A DNA stretch of 64,000 nucleotides from Haliclona indistincta (GCA_964017065.1 OZ024790.1:10242403-10306402), one strand, 5' to 3'; positions 12,083 through 23,625 are shown, numbered from the stretch's first letter. The notes: generated by a model not told the origin, from the sequence alone. Numbers and translations: made by a program.

Positions 12083-14615
12083 ATGGAAACGTCCAGCGAC
12101 AAGAGTTCTGCGACGGGCTTCACCGATGCACACCTCAACGAAGAGTTCTTTGGTTCAGTTGTGGGCCGGGACAGAGGAAAGCTGATATCGTGGGAGGAGC
12201 TGCCGGTGAGTAGTATTCACACCAAGCCGCGACGTCATGCATGCAGTCACGATGTAAGTTCTCTGATCTGTAGCTGGACTCAAGTGGTAGTATTCTATGT
12301 GCTCTTGCTGCAAAATATACAAAGCGGAAAATTGGACACTTTAAATTTCGTGTTGACTTTAAAAATGAGAAAGGTAGCTATGTACACAAATGATGAATGC
12401 AATCACATTTGCATATAATCTCACATCACTCCGCAGGGCCATGCTCTCTGACTGTAGTTGTCAAGACAAAAGCTGCATCTGCTGATTGTTTTGAAGTGAT
12501 TAACAATATTGCACAGGCATGTGGAGGTGACTTAGCTCCTGTGTACGAAAAGTTCAAGAGGATGAAAGATGAATTCAGGTTTGAATTCAGGCACCATGAG
12601 TTTTGCAACTATTACCAAGCTGTGTATCAAGTACTGTGTATAATTATTATTATCATAGTGGTTATAGGGATACATGCATGTACACAAAATTTATCACAAA
12701 TACTATTGTAGGAACAATGATGTTCGCGAGGTAGAGATTGCTAGGCTTAGTGACCCTGGCCTAAGACAGCATTCTCCCATTATCTACCACACAATAAATG
12801 ATCCTACAAAGGTATGGTTATACAATAAATTTGCGCAGGTTAGTTACAGCAAATAAATTATGCTTGTAACCAGCTGCCATGCATTAGAAATTTCACAAAA
12901 TATTGTACCATTATAGGAAATTCATGTGTTGGTAATGGAGTATCTTGATCCCGAAAATGTGACTCTATTTAACACTAATGTTAGTGACCCGTGGCAAACT
13001 ACTGACATCAAGGTACATGTATAATAATTATCAAAACTATCACATACTACTCATCCTTTCTTTGCTCCACTATAAGGTTGCACTGCGTGATTTAGCAAGA
13101 ATTCACTCTTCCTTCTTGGCCAAGCAGCAATGGCTGACCTCTCAGTACTGGCTAGATGTTGAATCAGTAGAGAGGATGACACGCATGCAGCCATTGTGGG
13201 TAGCCATGCTACAAAATGCTGAGAAAAAATTTCCTGAAATGTGGAGCAAAGAATAGTGAGAAAGCACATTTGCATGTTCATTGTTGCCATGCAACACTAT
13301 GTTGCCACAGTGGTGGGTTCCTACAAAATTATACAGAATGTTGGCACCATATGGTCATGATGCCAGTGGTGGGTTCCTACAACATTATACAGAATGTTGG
13401 CACCATGGTCATGCTGTCAGTGGTGGGTTCCTATCACATTATCTCTTTAGAGCATGCAACAGTTGCTGGCAACATGTAAATTGATGCTAGATTACAAAAA
13501 TACACACAAGAAGCAACAGGAGAGCTGGATAACATGTTGCCAGCAGCTTTTGACCTATATAGACCACCATTCTATTCACTGCAGCTGGCAGCAATTGTTC
13601 CAGTAAAATGTAATTTAGATTAAAAGTTTTGTGGTTACACTTACCACATTAGTACCAGTATATATGTGGAAGGGTTAAGCATTATGTGTGTGTGTAGTCA
13701 AGCTAAGAAACGTGTCTGTTTGCACCTCACCACTTAAAAGTCACCTTCAAAAGGCTGTCTGCATGCATGCAGTCTCTGAGTTTATAACTTTGCAAAGGGA
13801 TCTTCTTTGAGCGTTAATCTATATTAGCTGCATATTCTGGTAAGAGCATTTCAAGTTACAAAATCATGAGCATGTCACTCAACCTCCAGTAATCTGCTAA
13901 TGTGTGCACGAGTTTTGTGAAAATGTAATAATCCATCATAGAGTTAACACAACTGTACATTTTATGTGTAATTTATCAAAATTAATTCTTTCAATTTTCT
14001 ACCTCTCCTTTAGCTGTGACATTATCAGAAAAGCATTCGAATTGATTCCCAGTCTCTGGTCTACTCTAGAACAAGCTCCCAGGTCACTGGTGCATAATGA
14101 TTGCACCCCACGAAAACTATGCCTAAAAAAAATCTACAAGTGTCCCCAATGAAGAGAAAAGCTGCAAGAAGGCGGGTGTTCCTTTCTCTGATGACCGCTG
14201 TCTTTGTTTGTATGACTGGGAACCTGCTTATGCTGGTGCACCTCAGCATGATGTGGTAGAATTCCTGTCTTTCACACTACCTTCATCAACTACACATTCC
14301 ATGAGGAAGGAGCTCATTGAGTTCTACAGACAGCATCTGGAGTACTACAGTGGAATGGAGTTCCCTGAGAAAGGGTAAGCTTACACATTAGTAGTATTGT
14401 TAATAATAATTGTCACATTTACAGGTTTCATGAGGTCTACAACATTTGCTGTCTTGATCTTGCATGCAATAAATCGTCTACAATTGTACACTATGGGCCA
14501 TAAAGTTGTTGTGGACTTCACGTTTTTAGCTAGAGTGGTACAGACTATCTTTGACAACCTGACTCATGAGATAGCTACCGGTGGTCTAGTACTAGATAAA
14601 GACGTACTAGACTAG
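12083..14615 (+). pseudogene. APH-fold phosphotransferase-like gene, copy B (frameshifted)
   Basis: Seven exons: 12,083-12,209, 12,437-12,578, 12,712-12,811, 12,917-13,012, 13,077-13,255, 14,014-14,374 and 14,425-14,615. The protein has EIHVLVMEYLDPENV (kinase hinge-like), then SLVHNDCTPRK (Brenner-type H-x-D loop) and CLYDWEPAYAGAPQHDVVEF (metal-binding D-W-E). This order is that of aminoglycoside/choline-kinase-fold phosphotransferases; the substrate is unknown. Damage: an eighth A in the A-run after TPRKLCL shifts the frame to an early stop, the usual loop Asn is Lys, and a 4-base TGCA insertion in the last exon shifts the frame again. The apparent stop at the end of exon 5 is not used, because GTGAGA splices inside it (…SKEY|C). 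It is probably a decaying copy, unless the indels are assembly errors. Confidence 0.7.
13308..13440. repeat. About 54-bp minisatellite in intron 5 of kinase copy B
   Basis: Nearly three units of a repeat containing GGTGGGTTCCTACAACATTA and AGAATGTTGGCACCATGG. The homologous array in copy C is at about 30,310-30,450. Intronic; no function is apparent. Confidence 0.8.
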
Positions 14616-14740
14616 AGGTGACAGATAATTGTTCAAATCAAATTCAGTTTCTATCCCTTTTAAATTAGTATGCATCACTTGCTCAACTTCAGACTTGTTC
14701 CTGTCAAGTAAAAAAAACTCAAAGTAACAAGTGTTGCTAG

Positions 14741-15002
14741 TAATTATGCCACGCGGTAGTTGTGGCATATTTAGGGTTGGGCGGAAAACAAGATGGCAGC
14801 TACACTTAGCATTGCCAGAAATGTAATATGCCGGTATGCACTGTTGGTGGTAGCAGATGATGTTTTAGAGCACTGTTAAACAATCTTTGAAGTTCCAAAG
14901 CTTCTCCAAGAACCATAGTATACAATTTGTAGGTTTGTGGTCCGTTTTCGTACGTACATGTAAACAGAATATGTCCAAAAAATGTATTACATTTCTGGCA
15001 AT
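14741..15002. repeat. Dispersed repeat starting ATTATGCCACGCGGTA
   Basis: The first 70 bases match 38,858-38,930 (short palindrome GCCACGCGGTA…TGTGGC, then AAAACAAGATGGC). An internal inverted pair, ATTGCCAGAAATGTAATA at 14,811 and its complement at about 14,985, suggests a foldback or MITE. It ends just before a GTAGTTATGTAG-type low-complexity stretch next to the transporter gene. Confidence 0.5.
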
Positions 15003-15037
15003 GGTATGATGTAGTTGTAGTTAATGATGTAGATGAT

Positions 15038-16390
15038 TTAGTTGTATGATGTAGTTATGTAGTTAATGTAGTTATGGATTCCAGGAATTGCCAAGCATAT
15101 ACCATTGACATTGAATTGTACTATGACAAAAAGGCAAGATAAGATAGGATTACCAGTGAAGTTCTTGCAAGCTGGTCTATTAGACATTGTTGCATGAATA
15201 GTAATCTCAGCAAGCACTTTTACCAGGCAACACAGTAAGCCTAGTCCCATTCGTTTGAGCATGTTGGGAACACACTTCTTACAGTATCGAATCATCAATT
15301 GATACAATGGAACTCCGATGAATATTGTGATTAGCATTGAATTCATTGGATCTGCAGCATATCCTGCGGCAAATGATGAAAGACATCGTCTTTTTGTTAG
15401 TTGGTTTGACAATGAGTAGCCATGTCCTGAGAGATGGAATCCTAGCAAGGACAGAAATAGACCAAGGATACGCAGGAATGTCTTGGTGTCCTCCACCTCC
15501 TCTGTGGTGAATGGTCCTCCATACTTGTTCTTGCCCAGGTCAATTCGAGGTGGAATATCCTCCTCCCAGTAAGTGAAGGCGCTGCGGTTCTCCGGACATT
15601 TGTGCTTCCAGGCATACCTGAGCACTTGATAGATGAGTTTAAGTGGATGATCACCAGTTCGATCAATATTGAGATACCTCTTACAGTATACCAGCAAACC
15701 CAAGCCTGTGCTAGCACATACCAGCTGTAGACCAGAACTAAACAATGCCACAATGTTAGCTGTTTTGATAACGAATCCATTCAATTCTTGAAGCTTTATA
15801 AGACAGTGGTGAACGTAGAACAACACAGCATAAGCCACATATCCGATCACCAGGTTGCCCAATTGTTTGCACCAGTAGTACCAATGAATGAAAGTGCTCA
15901 ACTCATCTGAAGAAGCCTCCAGCATCTGGTCCATACCGAACTGTATGGCAGTGGACTCAAACTGACCAATTCCAGGGAGACAGACGACTATAGTAAGAGC
16001 TGGGATGGAGTACAGTGCCAATCTTATTTGTGGTAGCATCATAATAGAGACAGCTGCTACAGCCATTACTAAACTACCCAATATCATTATGATGAAGGAG
16101 AACAAGACAAACTTGTATCTAGTGAAGCAGACATCAGCCATCCAGCCAAGCAAAGGATAGAGAAGATAAGAGACTGCTTGACTCACAGAGAACAGTGACA
16201 TGGCGTGCCTGGATACGGTGTGACACAGAACAATATCAGATCCTATTAAAGATATGTGCAGCAGAGCACAACACAGGACAATCAAATAAGCTGTTCTATG
16301 CTGCATCTTTGTCGATATACGAGCAACGTTAGCGGTCTTGTTATTGATAATACATAAAGTCAATACAATAAAATTAATAAGTATGATCAA
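15038..16390 (-). CDS. POT/SLC15-like proton-coupled oligopeptide transporter, C-terminally short
   Basis: A 450-codon frame with about seven or eight hydrophobic segments. It has GWMADVCFTRYKFVLFS after helix 2, a typical POT/MFS loop, and after helix 6 the block ENRSAFTYWEEDIPPRIDLG followed by KYGGPFTTEEVEDTKTFLRI, characteristic of metazoan POT-like proteins. Family members are usually 550-700 residues with 12 helices. This one ends soon after VQFNVNGICLAIPG, in a low-complexity TACATAACTACAT tract, so helices near the C-terminus are missing. The start is uncertain: MQHRTAYLIVLCC at about 16,302 may be exonic, with an intron upstream (donor GTAAGTAAAC near 16,400, acceptor AACAAG near 16,335). 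It is either truncated by the flanking repeat or continues in an exon I cannot identify. Confidence 0.65.
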   Translation of the reverse strand: MIILINFIVLTLCIINNKTANVARISTKMQHRTAYLIVLCCALLHISLIGSDIVLCHTVSRHAMSLFSVSQAVSYLLYPLLGWMADVCFTRYKFVLFSFIIMILGSLVMAVAAVSIMMLPQIRLALYSIPALTIVVCLPGIGQFESTAIQFGMDQMLEASSDELSTFIHWYYWCKQLGNLVIGYVAYAVLFYVHHCLIKLQELNGFVIKTANIVALFSSGLQLVCASTGLGLLVYCKRYLNIDRTGDHPLKLIYQVLRYAWKHKCPENRSAFTYWEEDIPPRIDLGKNKYGGPFTTEEVEDTKTFLRILGLFLSLLGFHLSGHGYSLSNQLTKRRCLSSFAAGYAADPMNSMLITIFIGVPLYQLMIRYCKKCVPNMLKRMGLGLLCCLVKVLAEITIHATMSNRPACKNFTGNPILSCLFVIVQFNVNGICLAIPGIHNYINYITTSYN

Positions 16391-16509
16391 TGTTTACTTA
16401 CTTAGTTGTTCTTCCTCTACAAGCAGATTATGTTTCCACACAAATTATTTGAAACATAGCTAATTATTTTCAAACATTCTGAAGCTCATGCATGTGTTAT
16501 AATGAAAAA

Positions 16510-18465
16510 TCAACATGACAGTCCCGATGACAGTATTAGTTTTCGAATATCTTCAAGCACTGTTGTAAAACTTGTTGCAAAAGAATTCACCTTTTCTGCA
16601 GACAAACCAGTCATCAATATAGCCAGTACTCCATCTTCCCAAGAAAAACTTATAGCGGTCCCATCTTTTTGAACAGGTCCACCAGTTACAAATGAAAGAC
16701 TTCCTCCATCAATTGTGGATGAATAGAGGACTAAGTGGTTCAAATCAGAGTATGCAGGATCTTCAAAAAGACTTAAAGATAGACTTTTTTCTTCAGCCAT
16801 GCACTTGAGAGAGTACAAGTGTCTGTCGAACCCTTGACCAATATTTGCCTGCTTAGCAAGAAGTGCCAGCTCTGCAATGGCCTTTTTTAGTAGATGCACC
16901 TTGTCAACTGCTGATGCACCTGATGACGGCTCCATTGCCTTTGCACACGCCATAACAGCCATTGTTCCTGGTCGCAACCATTCAGTGCGTCCATCAAGAA
17001 AACTTCTCGTAGAGCAAGGTTGGAAAGTTGGATCAAAACGGCCATACAAACGATAGTAGGCAATCTGAAGGGCAAGTTGCAAGCCACCATTTGGACTCAC
17101 ACCGTTTTGTTTCCAAAAAATTTTGTCATACCCTGAATTGAATTGTTTAAAAGAAAACAACTGACACTTGTCTTCTATGTCTACTCTTGCACAATCTATT
17201 GCTTGCTTCAAGCTGTCTGTTAAATGAAAGCGGAGTTGATTGATGTTACCCGCTCCAACAGATGGTATTCTTGGGCTTGACAATGAGTCATGGTATATTT
17301 TGTCCATAAAGGAAGCTACAGTGCCTGCATCTCCCCAGCTGTGTTCAAAAACAACTCCAGCCTCAGCATTAGGCGTTACCACTATCTGTAAGGACTTATC
17401 AAACCATCTGTTCACACCATAGTTGTGAAGGAAAGTACAATATCTGTTTGTTTCAGAATCAGGCTGATTATCATCAAGACACACGACAAAGAGAGCTGAC
17501 TCTATTTTCTCAAGTGCACGAGCGTTGTGGACATTGCTCATCATTTCTTCACGAGCATCAGCCCAGGAGTCTCTGTTTGTAGCTGTCAGATAGCTCACTG
17601 AGTGACTAGAGGAAGGAGAAGGATCTTGAACTATTGCTAACAGATCAGAGTAGAGTTGATCAGCAGGAACTGGGAGACCATTGTCTAGCTGGACATTGAC
17701 TGAGTACAAGTTTCCTCTTCTCATTACAACGATATGTTGAGAGGAGAGAGAATAGGTAAGTTTATCACACCCTTTACGAGGGACACGAGTGGTGCCAAGA
17801 ATATGCTTGTGCTGAGACATGTTGAGAGGAACAGCTCCTGCAAGCGAAGCAATACGAGTAGAGAACAGAGACGGAACTCTACAGAGTAACTGTTTCAAGA
17901 CCTCGGGGCTGATTCGTGAACCAGAGTACACTACATCTGGTTCCAGTTTCTCGTCAATGAGTGAGTTCTTGTAGCGTACAACAGATCGAATGATATTCAC
18001 AGCTCGTTCAATTTGACTAAGTTCCTTAAGATCATGCTTCATTCCAAGGGAAGAACTGAGACCGATTAAAGGAAGAGGGCTTCTATTTCTCATGAAACGC
18101 TCGTGCCAGTATTTTGCAACATAACTCGTGTGTTGCTCTCTACTGTCCCTCTCCATTAGCTCTCTGTGCAGCCTCCATCCTTCAGATCCATCCTTGGTGA
18201 ACTCTCGAGCAGCTCTTTCAGTGCGCTGAAATCGTTCTCTGTTGAGGAACGGTCTTTGTGCTGCCAAATATCGTGAAATGGTGTTATGTAAGCTCGGAAT
18301 GGGCAAACGAGGAAGACTTGTTTGGAAATGATAGGTCGGAATTCGACTGGTACTGCGGGTTTCCAGGAGATAGCGCCCGTTATCATCAGCTCGTGTGTAG
18401 TTGAAGAATTTCAAACGACTCGTTTGTGCTAAAGCATGCAATTGCGGCAACCTTGACGTGGCCAT
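16510..18465 (-). CDS. CPT2: Carnitine O-palmitoyltransferase 2, mitochondrial
   Basis: Single-exon frame of 651 residues (human CPT2 658). The Arg/Ser-rich N-terminus fits a mitochondrial presequence. The carnitine acyltransferase signature runs from SLPRLPIPSLHNTISRYL near residue 50. The catalytic histidine is in VVFEHSWGDA near residue 375, and the substrate block CSTRSFLDGRTEWLRPGT lies near 490-510. IGQGFDRHLYSLKCMAEEKS and FEDPAYSDLNHLVLYSST match the CPT2 C-terminal region. Known role: on the matrix side of the inner membrane it converts acylcarnitine and CoA to acyl-CoA for beta-oxidation. One oddity is Trp in RTEWLRP, where CPT2 proteins usually have RTETIRP. No introns or lesions are seen. 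Confidence 0.93.
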   Translation of the reverse strand: MATSRLPQLHALAQTSRLKFFNYTRADDNGRYLLETRSTSRIPTYHFQTSLPRLPIPSLHNTISRYLAAQRPFLNRERFQRTERAAREFTKDGSEGWRLHRELMERDSREQHTSYVAKYWHERFMRNRSPLPLIGLSSSLGMKHDLKELSQIERAVNIIRSVVRYKNSLIDEKLEPDVVYSGSRISPEVLKQLLCRVPSLFSTRIASLAGAVPLNMSQHKHILGTTRVPRKGCDKLTYSLSSQHIVVMRRGNLYSVNVQLDNGLPVPADQLYSDLLAIVQDPSPSSSHSVSYLTATNRDSWADAREEMMSNVHNARALEKIESALFVVCLDDNQPDSETNRYCTFLHNYGVNRWFDKSLQIVVTPNAEAGVVFEHSWGDAGTVASFMDKIYHDSLSSPRIPSVGAGNINQLRFHLTDSLKQAIDCARVDIEDKCQLFSFKQFNSGYDKIFWKQNGVSPNGGLQLALQIAYYRLYGRFDPTFQPCSTRSFLDGRTEWLRPGTMAVMACAKAMEPSSGASAVDKVHLLKKAIAELALLAKQANIGQGFDRHLYSLKCMAEEKSLSLSLFEDPAYSDLNHLVLYSSTIDGGSLSFVTGGPVQKDGTAISFSWEDGVLAILMTGLSAEKVNSFATSFTTVLEDIRKLILSSGLSC

Positions 18466-18540
18466 AGTCCGGCTATCAAACTATAGTTGCAGGACACCCA
18501 GAAAGGTTCGTTCTTGGTGCCAGAAAGGTTCGTTCTTGTT

Positions 18541-18559
18541 GGCGGCGCGAAGCGCCGCC
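18541..18559. other. Perfect GC hairpin upstream of CPT2
   Basis: GGCGGCGC-GAA-GCGCCGCC, an 8-bp stem with a GAA loop about 75 bases before the CPT2 start codon. It follows a duplicated CCAGAAAGGTTCGTTCTTG motif. It may fall in the 5' leader or the promoter; function is unknown. Confidence 0.6.
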
Positions 18560-19170
18560 GAAATTTTAGCTAATTAATTATTCATGATGGGCGTATGGAC
18601 ATGGATATGGACAGTGCTTGCTGATTTGAGGACTTCTCTATAAAATTACTATCCATCACTAATGCAGTCACTGATCAGCGCTAAACTACTTTGCGAGTGC
18701 CGACAAAGAGGCTTAGAATCAAATTTAACTTCTGGAATGCTCGGTTTACTTTTTGTTTTACACAAACACTGGGTTGCTCCTTGGAAGCCACGCCCACTAT
18801 TTTGGCTGTTTGCAGCTTGTGCGATCAAGAGACGAACGCAGGGTTACTGAATTTTGGTGATTGTGATGGACATGAGATGGCTCTACTCGGCCGACGTGTT
18901 TCTGTATCGCAATCGTGTTTTCTTTGAGCATAAATTGCACTGAAACAATATCATGAGTTGCCGAACATAGATTGCTCGACCCCGGGGTCTTTGGAAAAGA
19001 AAATTACCCGGACGGCAAGACGAGAGCTTTTCAATTGTAGCTCGTTGTAATGCTGATGGATAAAGGTGTTTGCAGTACTGACTTGCAATCCCGCCCTATT
19101 CGTCTATCAGTCACTAGGACTGGTGCCGGATAATAGATTGCTTTTGCCGAACATCAATGTTTTCGGCTAA

Positions 19171-20101
19171 GGTAGCTCGCCCTAATTCGGAATACCGGGT
19201 AATTCGGAATGATTCCGGTATTGACCCCAGCTACTGCAAATCTACAGATCGCCTGGATAAACTATTTCACCATGAGGTAGGTGCATCTGTTGGCTCAGCA
19301 ACGAGCACTCGCTTGGCTGCAGTAAGCAGTCCTTCACGATGTAAGAATGGAAAGTGTCGACGCGACTAGCCACGCCTATATGCTAGCTACCTAGTGAAAC
19401 TTTGCTGTCTACAGGGATCACTGGTATCTCTTGAAGTTAGATAAAGATCAAAGTGTGTACCAGGTAGCAGAGACTCTACAGCGGCGATTTGATGAAATTC
19501 TGTTTGCTAGTTTATTAGAAAATAATGCATTAACACAAATATTTAATGCAGAAGCCATATAACACTTGTAAACTCCGGCGTGTGGGGAATTGAAATTCGT
19601 ATTTATAACAATCCAACAGCAATACTAGACAAGATTGAAGCTTGAAACAGATGTCAAGGAGGCAACATATCCTCTGCAAGATGTACAACGTCCCAGCAAC
19701 CATTCTACGCAGGCATGTGAATTATGGAGCACCCTAGGACAGAAAGAAACGTAAAAATCACAGACCCATCGTCATGCAAACATGTACAATACCTGGAATC
19801 ATGCTGAAGACAGTCACAGCTGAGCCTGCTGAGGTCACATTGCTCGTGGCTGCACTAAAACCAAGTTACACGGGAAATACACGGACTATTCCGAATTACC
19901 CTAAAATAACGTATTTCTAGTAGCACTTGCTCTGACCGCTCTGGAAAACGACAGCAAGAACGGATAGTTACCAAACTTAGTATGCACATAGTCCGAAGGT
20001 GGTTGAAGCTTGCTGTGTAGTTGAAGTTTCGCAAAACTTTATACAGCATATTATTACCAGCGAAGAATTCCGAAGTGTATTCCGAATTAGGGCGAGCTAC
20101 C
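19171..20101. repeat. Inverted-repeat element with GGTAGCTCGCCC termini
   Basis: A perfect 24-bp inverted pair lies at 19,171-19,194 and 20,078-20,101 (begins GGTAGCTCGCCCTAATTCGG). Inside each end is a further AATTCCG-type repeat. About 880 bases in between have no supported gene. Likely a MITE or part of a larger non-autonomous transposon. 18,600-19,170 shows no recognisable gene. Confidence 0.6.
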
Positions 20102-20279
20102 TTACCCACTTTCTTCGTCTCTACAGTAGACAAAGAAGCAGTTATGAGCTGCATATTTGCAATGCAGGCAGAGGAAGTGTGTGTCTATACGTCGGTCAAG
20201 TTTGATCTGTGTAGCGTATTTGCAAGTGTACGAACGAGTGGCCGATAATAGATGGTGGCCGAATATTGGTGGCTTACTC

Positions 20280-21385
20280 TAGATCTGCTCTCTGGCGTTG
20301 CCCCATCTTACAGTAGCAAGGAGATTGCTCGAAATCGTTGCTAAACTGACGAACCTGGAAACGGTGAATATCGACTTTCGTCATCTTCGTCTTCTTCTTT
20401 CTTTCTTCAACTCGCCTAGCGCCTTTACGCGAGCAGTGCCGAGACTAGCCTCGCCCCCAGGCCCCGCCTCCCAAAGCTGAGGAGAGGGCCTGGTACAGAC
20501 TGTCAGCGCATGCGCCGGAATTCACGGAATTCCAGAAATCACCGGATATTTTCCGTTCATTATTGCTACACTTTACGTCACAGATCATGGCGGAAGTTAG
20601 TAGAGCAGATTTCGAGGCTACTATGTTGTATGCACTCCAGTGCATCGGATGTTCACATTTGAAACCAAAGCCAGAACAGTTAGCCATGTATATGAAGGCT
20701 GTGATGTTTTCGTGTGGAGATATTGTGCTGTCAAGTTTTACCATTCGTTTTCAACCACAAGTACAGTCGTACTGACAGCCTAGTAGTAGTTGTCTCTCAG
20801 TTGGTGTCTCTTATGGCTGACCAGGTGGATGGCTTACGGCAAAAGGGAGTGAAAGCTGCAATAATATCGCCCGTAGGCAAAATTATTATATACGTCACAT
20901 AAATAATTACCATCTAACGACGTCATCGCAATTAAATTCCCATGAATAATAGACGCATGCGCACACAGTGTGTACCAGGCCCTCTCCTCAGCTTTGGGAG
21001 GCGGGGCCTGGGGACGAGGCTATGCCGAGACCAAAACAACCACGAACATTCGTGAAATTCTCCTGGCAGGTGCCTTTTGAACATTGTTTTTAGCGAAACG
21101 GCGATCTAAATTCCGCGAGTTCTCGATCGTGATCCATTGTCTAGACGCCGTTATTGTGATTGCGCAACACGCACGTGACCAAGCACTACATGTAGCTTGA
21201 GTATCGCGATGCCGTATGGATCATGGAGAACACATATTTGTCTGGAGTCTTCGAATAACGGCAAGCTCGTGTAGGATCGCCATTCTGCGCTTGCCAGATA
21301 ATTATAACCGGCGTACAGGTCTACAAATAAGTGTGGGCGGGGCTCGTATGCACTGCATGCATGCATGCATGCATGAATGCGTAGG
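20280..21385 (-). repeat. Dispersed repeat R, copy R2 (inverted, interrupted)
   Basis: Reverse-oriented relative to R1. It is split by the MITE at 20,446-21,022, with the halves joining cleanly at the 9-bp duplication TGCCGAGAC. It ends in a CATG-rich run (GCATGCATGCATGCATGCATG) near 21,355-21,375. Confidence 0.7.
20446..21022. mobile_element. TAGCCTCG-type MITE inserted in repeat R2
   Basis: A 577-bp element with terminal inverted repeats of roughly 70 bp (TAGCCTCGCCCCCAGGCCCC… and its complement). It is flanked by a perfect 9-bp duplication, TGCCGAGAC, at 20,437-20,445 and 21,023-21,031. The inner part has short unsupported frames only. The 9-bp TSD and long TIRs are typical of Mutator-like elements. 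Confidence 0.88.
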
Positions 21386-21561
21386 CGAGCTGATATGTAC
21401 CACATAACAAATATTTTTAGCTACAAGTTCAAAATTGTTAATAATAAAGAAAAGCCATCAACAACAGGAAAACTAAACCAATGGTGGAAACCATGACAAA
21501 GACGACTCAGTACATGGATGATATTGAACTGCACTTCACTGAAAATGAAAAAGGACTCAAA

Positions 21562-21948
21562 CAAGAAAATAAAAAGATTTCTATCGAAATCAAAAGGATG
21601 TAGGGTTGTGAAATCTACCACTGGTCCACAATGTAATCTAACAAGGAACAAGCATGGAATGGTAACACGACTGACTTGCTAACAGACCATAGATCCCTAC
21701 ATCAGTGGCTGTACATAAGATCAATATTTTGTCACAAGCTTAATCCACGTCAGGTGTCAGTCAACAGCAAATAGCTGAACTAGCTATAGTCAACAACTGC
21801 AGCCACTGATGTAGGATCTATTGTCTGTTAGCAAGTCAATCGTGTTAACATTCCATGCTTGTTGCTTGTTAGATTACATTGTGGCCAGTGGTAGGTTTCA
21901 CAACCTTACATCCTTTTGATTTCGATAGAAATCTTCTTTATTATCTTT
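21562..21948. repeat. Foldback element family F, copy F1
   Basis: Two inverted arms of about 150-170 bases, with outer ends around GATTTCTATCGAAATC and inner ends near CCCTACATCAGTGGCTG, separated by a short loop. The arms have diverged. Homologous copies are at 23,114-23,476 and 48,146-48,750. Confidence 0.75.
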
Positions 21949-21957
21949 TAGTGTTCA

Positions 21958-23010
21958 AACGCTGATATTTCGCCTGGTGATGAATTTTATACGTCCAAAG
22001 ACACTTAGATCTGCTCACTTAGATCTGCTCACTTAGATCTGCTCTCCAAAGACACTTAGATCTGCTCATCTTACAGGAGGAAGGAGATTGCTCGAAATTG
22101 TTACTAAAGTGACGAACCTGGAAACGGTGAAAATCGACTTTCGTCATCTTCGTTTTCTTCTTCTTTCTTCAACTCGCGGCCTAGCGCCTTTACGCGAGCA
22201 GTGATGAGACCAAAACACCCACGAACAGTCGTGAAATTCTCCTGGCAGGTGCCTTTTGAACTTTGTTTTTAGCGAAACGGCGATATAAATTCCGCGATTT
22301 CTCGATCATGATCCATCGTCAGCTAAGGCCTTGTTTACACGAATACGTTTTTGCCCAAAAACGCAAACTTTGGCTTGCTGATCCGAGTTTTGTTTACACG
22401 AGTTCGACTGAAAACGAGTGTATCCGCGTGTTGAAACGTTTCTAAACAAAAACGCTCTCAAACGTGAATACTTTTATAAACGACTACATTTTGACATCGT
22501 GTAAACGCCGTATCCGCGGATCGATCGAGTGGTGATTTACTGCGCAGCTGCAGTATAGGACACTTCAGAACACGCCTACTAGACACACCCAAACGATAGA
22601 GTATGAAAACGCGTAGCTGGCTACGTGTAAACGCTACAGACGTTTTTTATAGTATTCGTGTAAACATTGCAAACGCTCTAGCTAGAAACGCATTACTTGC
22701 TAGAAACTTATTCGTGTAAACAGGGCCTAAGTGTTAGACGCCATTATTGTGACTGCGCAATATGCACGTGACCAACCAGTGGTTAGCGCACGTGACCAAG
22801 CACTATCTAGCTTGAGTATCGCCACGCCGTATAGATCATGGAGAACACATATTTGTCAGGAGTCTTAGAAGAACGGTAGGCTCGTATAGGATCACCATTC
22901 TGCGCTTGCCAGATAAGTATAACTGCCGTACAGGTCTACAAACAAATGTGGGCGGGGCTCGTATGCACTGCATGCATGCATTCATGCATACGTAGGCGAG
23001 CTGATATGTA
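21958..23010 (-). repeat. Dispersed repeat R, copy R3 (inverted, interrupted)
   Basis: Reverse-oriented relative to R1, with a local triplication of CTTAGATCTGCT at 22,010-22,070. It is interrupted by the Harbinger-like MITE at 22,327-22,727. Confidence 0.7.
22327..22727. mobile_element. PIF/Harbinger-like MITE with TAA duplication
   Basis: 401 bp beginning GGCCTTGTTTACACGAATA and ending with the near-perfect complement (…TATTCGTGTAAACAGGGCC). It is flanked by TAA at 22,324-22,326 and 22,728-22,730. Copy R2 near 21,140 gives an approximate empty site. The 3-bp T-A-A duplication and GGCC termini fit PIF/Harbinger. The inside is rich in AAACG motifs and has no transposase. Confidence 0.85.
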
Positions 23011-23113
23011 CAGCGAAAATCCCTCAACAACAGAACCAATGGTGGAAACAAAGACGGCTCAGTAAGTCCATGATATTGAACAGCATGTCACAGAAAAAGA
23101 AAAAAGGACACAA

Positions 23114-23476
23114 ACAAGAAATTTAAAAAGATTTCTCAAAAGGATGTAGGGTTGTGAAATCTACCACTGGTTCACAATGTAAACTAACAAAGAACTAGCA
23201 TGGAATGGTAACACGATTGACTTGCTAACAGACCATAGATCCCTACATCAGTGGCTGTACATAACCTGTCACAAGCTGAATGCACATCAGGTGTCAGTCA
23301 ACAGCAACTAGCTGAACTAGCTATAGTCTGCCACAGCAGCCACTGATGAAGGGATCTATAAGTCAATTGTGTTACCATTCCATGCTTGTTCCTTCTTAGT
23401 TTACATTATGGACCAGTGGTAGATTTCACAACCCTACATCCTTTTGATTTCGATAGAAATCTTTTTAATTTTCTTT
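23114..23476. repeat. Foldback element family F, copy F2
   Basis: Same arms as F1 and F3. Its right end directly abuts the dehydrogenase 3' fragment that starts duplication copy C, so this foldback may mark that breakpoint. Confidence 0.7.
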
Positions 23477-23625
23477 CATATTGGCAACAACCAAGGTTTC
23501 TTTGTGAGTCATGACTGGGCTTTCCTTCAACCCTTCCTTCAGACATCTCCTAACTTCTTCTGCCTCATAACGTAATCCTGTACTGTTACCATAGTAGAGT
23601 GGAAGTGCTGGTTCAAGGAGAGCAG
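23477..23625 (-). pseudogene. 3' fragment of dihydrodiol dehydrogenase, copy C
   Basis: Matches about 42,018-42,157 of the intact dehydrogenase and then diverges at the same point as copy A (after TGCTGGTTCA). Only the C-terminal ~45 codons are represented. Confidence 0.78.
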
